Shown here in pieces: positions 6,025 through 10,176 of a DNA stretch of 10,176 nt (positions within the stretch are counted from its first letter, which is position 1; each line of letters opens with the position of its first letter). A program made the translations under genes and the position numbers. The notes under the pieces were generated by a model. That model had not been told where the DNA came from. It made no database searches and was given only the letters and a program-made list of their open reading frames with translations. Location: the NCBI GenBank assembly GCA_002748015.1, contig PDRH01000112.1, positions 1 to 10,176 of the forward strand, given 5' to 3'. The DNA is from Bacteroidota bacterium (GTDB taxonomy: Bacteria; Bacteroidota; Bacteroidia; Bacteroidales; CAJPTX01).

Positions 6025-7297
6025 CGGCCTCTGGCTAGTAGCTCTAGCCTTTGCATCGCTGGCCTCTCTGCAGGCCTGCAAAAAGGAGCGCGACGAGTTC
6101 GGCGATTCCTTCATTCCCAAGGAGGAGCGTTTGCAGCTAACGGTAGTGAATGTGGAGGAGGGGATGGCCACTTCTACCGAGATGGTTGCCCCCGAGCCGA
6201 TCTACCAATTCGGCGTTGCGCCGATTGGCCAGATTAAGGATGCGGATTTTGGCCAGACTACTGCAGTAGTGCTAACGGAGCTCTATCCCCTCATCCCCGT
6301 AGCACCGGAGATAGCCGAGGGGGAGCAGGTGAAGGCTACGTTCGTGTTCAATGCCCCGAAGGCCTACCAGGACGGTAAGCTCCAGCTCTCGCTCAAGCTG
6401 CTCGACCGCCGGCTGGAGGGTAAGCCCTTGCTAAAGGACTACCCGGGTGGGCGCGTCCTGCTGGAGACGGAGCTGACACCCTCGGAGGAGAAGAACAGCT
6501 TTGCCATAGAGCTAGACCCGGCCCTCTTCGACTGGACGGCCCTGGTGCTCAACAACCGGGATGAGTTTGCGAGCGCAAAAAAGTGGGTGGAGCTTTTCAA
6601 GGGGGTGCGCATGGAGGCGATCATCAGCGATGGGGGGAATGGGGCGATGTACGAGCTGAATCTTGGCGAAGAGCGCAATGGTATACTGCTGGAGTGGGAG
6701 CATAGGGGTGAGGATGGCCAGCTTAGCCCAAAGAGCGTTCTTCTCGCTCCGCTGATGCAGGAGTTCGTGCAGCGGGCTTGCTTTCTACAGACGGATGCGC
6801 AGGGGGCAAAAGCGGCGGAGGCGGCGGCCCTGCCTTCCGATGCGCAGCATTCGCAGCCGCTCTTCTACACCTCTGTAGCTGGCCAGGCTGTAGGTGTGGT
6901 TGATTTCTCCGGCTTTGCGCAAGTATGGGAGCAGAAGATGCCCATAGCCATTAGCCGGGCTGAGCTGCAGATTCCGCTGGATGCTTCCTATAGCGGCACC
7001 TACTCCGATACGCTGGTGTCTCGCCTTGAGGCTCGCCTCCGGGCTGATGCGGACTTTGTCCTCCTGCCCGATTTGCAGCCTAGCAACAACCTGTTCAATG
7101 GGCGTATAGACCGTACGAAGGGATACTACAGCCTGAATATAACGCTCTTCATCCAGAGTCTGCTGGCCGACAAGCCCAAGGAGAAGAAGATATACATCAT
7201 GCCCCGGGGAATGAATCGGGGGTACGAAAGGTTGATTTTAGGGAATACGCTGGCGAGCAAACCCATGCGGCTCAGGCTAAGCTATACAGAACTATAG
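6008..7297 (+). CDS. DUF4270-like lipoprotein
   Basis: From ATG 6008 the product is 429 residues and starts with a lipoprotein signal: MVRRIS, a hydrophobic core (7-20) and the lipobox LQAC, with C24 as the lipidated residue. An in-frame ATG at 5987 would add seven residues (MRYTKRS) and lengthen the overlap with the previous gene from 17 to 38 bp; 6008 gives a more normal n-region. After the cysteine comes a charged KKERDE stretch, like the signals that route lipoproteins to the cell surface in some Bacteroidota; surface location is inferred. The rest is beta-rich, with a recognisable C-terminal part: repeated aliphatic strands (SRAELQIPLDAS, VSRLEARLRAD), an NNLFNGRIDRTKGYYSLNITLFIQ segment shared by this family, and the ending KPMRLRLSYTEL. 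Function of the family is unknown. The stop lies one base before the glmS ATG, so expression is coupled to glmS. Confidence 0.82.
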   Translation: MVRRISGLWLVALAFASLASLQACKKERDEFGDSFIPKEERLQLTVVNVEEGMATSTEMVAPEPIYQFGVAPIGQIKDADFGQTTAVVLTELYPLIPVAPEIAEGEQVKATFVFNAPKAYQDGKLQLSLKLLDRRLEGKPLLKDYPGGRVLLETELTPSEEKNSFAIELDPALFDWTALVLNNRDEFASAKKWVELFKGVRMEAIISDGGNGAMYELNLGEERNGILLEWEHRGEDGQLSPKSVLLAPLMQEFVQRACFLQTDAQGAKAAEAAALPSDAQHSQPLFYTSVAGQAVGVVDFSGFAQVWEQKMPIAISRAELQIPLDASYSGTYSDTLVSRLEARLRADADFVLLPDLQPSNNLFNGRIDRTKGYYSLNITLFIQSLLADKPKEKKIYIMPRGMNRGYERLILGNTLASKPMRLRLSYTEL

Positions 7298-7298
7298 T

Positions 7299-9137
7299 AT
7301 GTGTGGAATAGTAGGATATATAGGCTATCGTGAGGCGTATCCGGTAGTCATAGAGGGGCTGCGGAAGCTCGAATATCGGGGCTACGATTCGGCCGGAGTT
7401 AGCGTGCTGGATGATGGTCAGGCCCGTACCTACAAGTGCAAGGGGGATGTTGCCTCGCTGGTTGATTTTGTCGGCCAGCAGCAGCATGAAGGTACGCTGG
7501 CCATAGGCCATACGCGTTGGGCGACCCACGGGGAGCCGAGCGACCTGAATGCGCACCCTCATACCTCCATGAATGGGAAGGTTATCCTGGTGCATAACGG
7601 CATCATAGAGAACTACAAGGAGCTGAAGGAGAAGCTCACCCGCCGTGGGTATAGCTTCAAGACGGAGACCGACACGGAGGTCTTGGCCAATCTCATCGAG
7701 TACATCTACATCCGTGGTAACATCCCGCTGGAGATGGCGGTGCGCCTGGCCCTGACGAAGGTTGTTGGCGCCTACGCCCTATGCGTCTATACGCCGGAGA
7801 ATGCTGAGACGCTGGTGATTGCCCGTCTGGGTTCGCCGCTGATCATTGGCGTGGGAAAGGGCGAGTACTTTGTTGCATCGGATGCCACTCCGATCTCTGA
7901 GTATACCCAGAGCGTGATCATGCTCAACGACGGGGATATGGCCGTTCTGCAGCGTGAGGGTCTGCAGCTCAAGAACACGCTCAACCAGACGCTCAAGCCG
8001 GAGGTGCAGCTCATCGACTGGGACGTGGAGAATGTTGCCCTTGGAAGCTATGACCACTACATGCTCAAGGAGATTTTCGAGCAACCCCGCTCGATAGAGG
8101 ATACCCTCCGTGGGCGGATAGATGGCCAGAAGGGGGCAATAACCCTCGGGGGGCTGTACTCCGTGATGCCCCGCCTGGTGAATGCTCGTCGGCTCATCAT
8201 CATAGCCTGCGGCACATCCTGGCATGCAGGCCTTGTCGGGGAGTACCTGATAGAGGACCTGGCGCGTATACCCGTAGAGGTGGAGTATGCGTCGGAATTC
8301 CGGTATCGCGAACCCATTATCTATCCGGATGATATTGTTCTGGCGATTACCCAGAGCGGTGAAACTGCCGACACGCTGGCGGCCATCAAGCTGGCGAAGT
8401 CCAAGGGGGCATTGCCGCTGGCAATCTGCAATGTCGTAGGTTCGAGCATATCCCGCGAAACGGTTGCCGGTGTGTACACTCACGCTGGCCCGGAGATCGG
8501 TGTAGCCTCTACCAAGGCCTTTACCGCCCAGGTGGCGGTTCTGGCGCTGCTCGCCCTTAAGCTTGGGGAGCAGCGTGGGACGATTAGCCCAGAGGACTTC
8601 AGGGACGGGGTGGATGAGATACTGTCCGTGCCGTCAAAAATCGGTAAGATCCTGGAGAAGAACGAGGAGGTTAAGCATATCGCAGAGTCCATGTACGAGG
8701 CGCGCAATAGCCTTTTCCTCGGCCGGGGCTACTTTTTCCCCGTCGCCCTAGAGGGGGCGCTCAAGCTCAAGGAGATTTCCTATATCCACGCCGAGGGCTA
8801 CCCGGCAGCGGAGATGAAGCATGGGCCCATTGCGCTGATCGATGAGAATATGCCCGTCATCATCGTTGCAGGTAAGGATAAATCCTACGAGAAGGTGGTA
8901 AGCAACGTGCAGGAGGTCAAAGCCCGGAAGGGTAGGGTGATTGCCATAGTGACAGAGGGAGACGAGCTTATCCGGGAGATGGCCGACTATTGCATTGAGA
9001 TTCCGCACGCCTCCTTCGTGGCCGAAACTTTGCTGGCCATAGTGCCTTTGCAGCTGCTGTCCTACCATGTGGCGCTCCTGCTGGGGCGGAATGTGGATAG
9101 GCCGAGGAATCTCGCTAAGTCGGTCACCGTGGAGTAG
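7299..9137 (+). CDS. glmS: Glutamine--fructose-6-phosphate aminotransferase (isomerizing)
   Basis: The complete 612-residue cytoplasmic enzyme makes glucosamine-6-phosphate from fructose-6-phosphate and glutamine, the first step to UDP-GlcNAc for peptidoglycan and lipopolysaccharide. The N-terminal class II glutaminase domain (about 2-220) has the nucleophile C2 (exposed by Met removal), the GHTRWATHGEPS loop (70-81; R73, W74), HNGIIENY with N100 and G101, and D125. Two SIS sugar-isomerase domains follow: the first about 295-425 with ACGTS (303-307) and TQSGETADT (351-359), the second about 465-600 with GRGYFFPVALEGALKLKEIS (475-494). Isomerase residues E492, H508 and C-terminal K607 in PRNLAKSVTVE are all present, matching the E. 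coli enzyme with a small offset. No frameshift is seen. It is last in a three-gene operon, one base after the lipoprotein stop. No upstream leader exists, so neither a glmS ribozyme nor another direct 5' RNA switch is present. Confidence 0.98.
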   Translation: MCGIVGYIGYREAYPVVIEGLRKLEYRGYDSAGVSVLDDGQARTYKCKGDVASLVDFVGQQQHEGTLAIGHTRWATHGEPSDLNAHPHTSMNGKVILVHNGIIENYKELKEKLTRRGYSFKTETDTEVLANLIEYIYIRGNIPLEMAVRLALTKVVGAYALCVYTPENAETLVIARLGSPLIIGVGKGEYFVASDATPISEYTQSVIMLNDGDMAVLQREGLQLKNTLNQTLKPEVQLIDWDVENVALGSYDHYMLKEIFEQPRSIEDTLRGRIDGQKGAITLGGLYSVMPRLVNARRLIIIACGTSWHAGLVGEYLIEDLARIPVEVEYASEFRYREPIIYPDDIVLAITQSGETADTLAAIKLAKSKGALPLAICNVVGSSISRETVAGVYTHAGPEIGVASTKAFTAQVAVLALLALKLGEQRGTISPEDFRDGVDEILSVPSKIGKILEKNEEVKHIAESMYEARNSLFLGRGYFFPVALEGALKLKEISYIHAEGYPAAEMKHGPIALIDENMPVIIVAGKDKSYEKVVSNVQEVKARKGRVIAIVTEGDELIREMADYCIEIPHASFVAETLLAIVPLQLLSYHVALLLGRNVDRPRNLAKSVTVE

Positions 9138-9203
9138 CTGTATGGTTGTTTTTTAGCCCCGTTGTAACTTTTTTATAGCTTCTACGTATAAGATAAGTAG
9201 TAG

Positions 9204-9233
9204 GGTCTTCTAGGTTTACCTGGAAGACCTTTT
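9204..9233 (+). terminator. Rho-independent terminator after glmS
   Basis: GGTCTTC (9204-9210) pairs with GAAGACC (9223-9229). The stem continues inward through a T-G wobble and AGG/CCT around a TTTA loop, and is followed by TTTT (9230-9233). It starts 67 nt after the glmS stop. Confidence 0.88.
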
Positions 9234-9238
9234 GCCTT

Positions 9239-9262
9239 CGGCGAGGATGTTTCTATTCGCCG
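9239..9262. promoter_or_regulatory. Small inverted repeat upstream of the sensor promoter
   Basis: CGGCGA (9239-9244) and TCGCCG (9257-9262) form a 6-bp inverted repeat with a 12-nt spacer, centred about 20 nt upstream of the TACCTTTC element. It overlaps the place of the -33 region and could be an operator, but such short repeats also arise by chance. Confidence 0.25.
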
Positions 9263-9271
9263 GGGCAAATG

Positions 9272-9279
9272 TACCTTTC
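9272..9279 (+). promoter_or_regulatory. Probable -7 promoter element TACCTTTC for the sensor gene
   Basis: TACCTTTC differs from TAnnTTTG only in the last base and matches the first seven bases of the octamers at 135 and 5153. A weak -33 candidate (TTTC, 9250-9253) is 18 nt upstream. It lies 15 nt before the ATG at 9295, so the leader would be very short. Confidence 0.45.
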
Positions 9280-9294
9280 TAAACTGTAGTGGCT

Positions 9295-10176
9295 ATGAAG
9301 CTTGTTAACCTACGAACGCGTACCAAATTATATTTGTCCTTTGGGATTCTACTCTTGGCATTCATTCTGAGCGGGGTGCTGTACGCCTTCTATGGTCGGC
9401 AGACATTGCGCTATAATACCGCTCTGGTTACGGTGAATCACGTAAGGGCCGATTTTATTGCGGCACGTTTGTATTTCAATGTTTTCAGCCGTAGCCAGAA
9501 GGAGAAGCTCCGTGAGAAGGGGCTGGGCTACCTGTACAGGATGAAGGAGAACGCCGACACGCTAGCCCAGTATGAGGATCCGGCCATCGTGAAGCGTGCG
9601 GAGGAGATGAAGGAGCTTTTCGAGGTTTATAAGGGCTATTTTGACACCTACATGGGGGATTTGCAGGCGGTCAATAAGGATTTGGGGCAGCTAGAGGGGC
9701 TCGGTCGGTCTTTCATCCAGAGCATGGTTGATGACGGCTATGAGGATCGTATCTTGGAAGTACTCGATGTTCGCCTGAAGGTTCGGGGTTTTTATGCTAC
9801 CCGTAATCCGGGGGATTTGGACGAGGCGCTGGCCATGCTAGAGGCTACTGATTTCCCGCCCGAGAGCGTTACGGCTGGGGTGAAGTCCAATTACCAGGAG
9901 GTGCTGGCCTCGAGTATAGGTGCCTGTAAGCAGTGGAGGGCAACAGCCGCCGAGTTTACGAAGTCGGGTGAGAACATCATGGACCACCTCGAGGCGAGCG
10001 AGGCTGCGCTAGTGCAGGATGCGCAACGGATAGTGAAGGCGCTTACCATCGTTCTGCTTGTAGTCGCTCTACTGGTGGTACTCCTTGGTATCGCCTGCGC
10101 CTACTTCCTCGGTCGCTACATTACGGGGAGCTTAGGCGTGCAATTGGGCCTTATGGGTGCGCTCTCAGAGGGACGG
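9295..10176 (+). CDS. Membrane sensor protein, N-terminal part (chemoreceptor or histidine kinase type), cut by window end
   Basis: The frame opens at ATG 9295 and stays open to the last base (294 codons, no stop). A short basic N terminus (MKLVNLRTRTK) is followed by TM1 (about 12-33), a charged, largely helical extracytoplasmic domain (about 35-245) with heptad-like patterns and no cysteine-rich or PAS-type motif, and TM2 (about 249-271). After TM2 the sequence GRYITGSLGVQLGLMGALSEG looks like the start of a HAMP linker, although the proline usual after the first I-T is missing. This architecture is shared by methyl-accepting chemotaxis proteins, hybrid histidine kinases and some cyclase/phosphatase sensors, and the deciding output domain is outside the window. 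The ligand domain may be a four-helix or helical bimodular type. It follows the glmS terminator and has its own promoter-like element, so it is a separate unit. Confidence 0.75.
   Translation, partial: MKLVNLRTRTKLYLSFGILLLAFILSGVLYAFYGRQTLRYNTALVTVNHVRADFIAARLYFNVFSRSQKEKLREKGLGYLYRMKENADTLAQYEDPAIVKRAEEMKELFEVYKGYFDTYMGDLQAVNKDLGQLEGLGRSFIQSMVDDGYEDRILEVLDVRLKVRGFYATRNPGDLDEALAMLEATDFPPESVTAGVKSNYQEVLASSIGACKQWRATAAEFTKSGENIMDHLEASEAALVQDAQRIVKALTIVLLVVALLVVLLGIACAYFLGRYITGSLGVQLGLMGALSEGR

Noticed and set aside
7180..7298. Possible glmS ribozyme or leader riboswitch
   Set aside because: The sequence before glmS is coding for the lipoprotein up to one base before the ATG, and the ribozyme core was not seen.
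7779..8483. 234-codon minus-strand open frame
   Set aside because: It is antisense to glmS, whose identity is certain; the composition is shadow-like.

Overview
The window looks like chromosome from a member of the Bacteroidota, probably Bacteroidales, with a GC content clearly above 50% by eye. Three things point there: (i) the gene order short glycogen-synthase-like protein / DUF4270-type lipoprotein / glmS; (ii) a TACCTTTG octamer, matching the Bacteroidota -7 promoter element TAnnTTTG, ahead of two transcription units, with a one-base variant ahead of a third; (iii) the near absence of Shine-Dalgarno sequences. All genes lie on the + strand. No transposase, CRISPR array, tRNA or rRNA was recognised.

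Layout. 1-80: probable last codons of a gene entering from the left. 203-3094: two adjacent genes (3-nt gap) for exported envelope proteins. The first has a signal peptide, two tandem copies of a beta-rich domain, a strongly basic linker and a SPOR-like C-terminal domain. The second has a signal peptide, an outer-membrane-type beta-rich region, two thrombospondin-type-3-like calcium repeats and a textbook EF-hand loop near the C terminus. A hairpin terminator follows. 3261-4769: a stand-alone YfcC/DcuC-family membrane transporter with a GTG start, a clear Shine-Dalgarno and a strong terminator. 4770-5220: a 451-bp gene-free stretch whose middle part (about 4871-5117) is full of inverted repeats and bounded by a 9-bp inverted repeat; its right end carries the promoter of the next operon. 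5221-9137: a tightly packed three-gene operon made of a truncated, motif-poor glycogen synthase homologue, a DUF4270-like lipoprotein and complete glmS, with a terminator after it. 9295-10176: the 5' part of a membrane sensor (TM, helical periplasmic domain, TM, start of a HAMP-like region) that runs off the window.

How they work together. The first pair probably forms one calcium-binding, cell-wall-associated envelope unit. The third operon places amino-sugar synthesis (GlmS supplies glucosamine-6-phosphate for peptidoglycan and lipopolysaccharide) under one promoter with a likely non-catalytic glycosyltransferase-fold protein and an envelope lipoprotein of unknown role. The transporter and the sensor appear to be independent units. 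The least explained items are the SPOR-like/EF-hand pair, the glycogen-synthase remnant tied to glmS, and the inverted-repeat-rich spacer.
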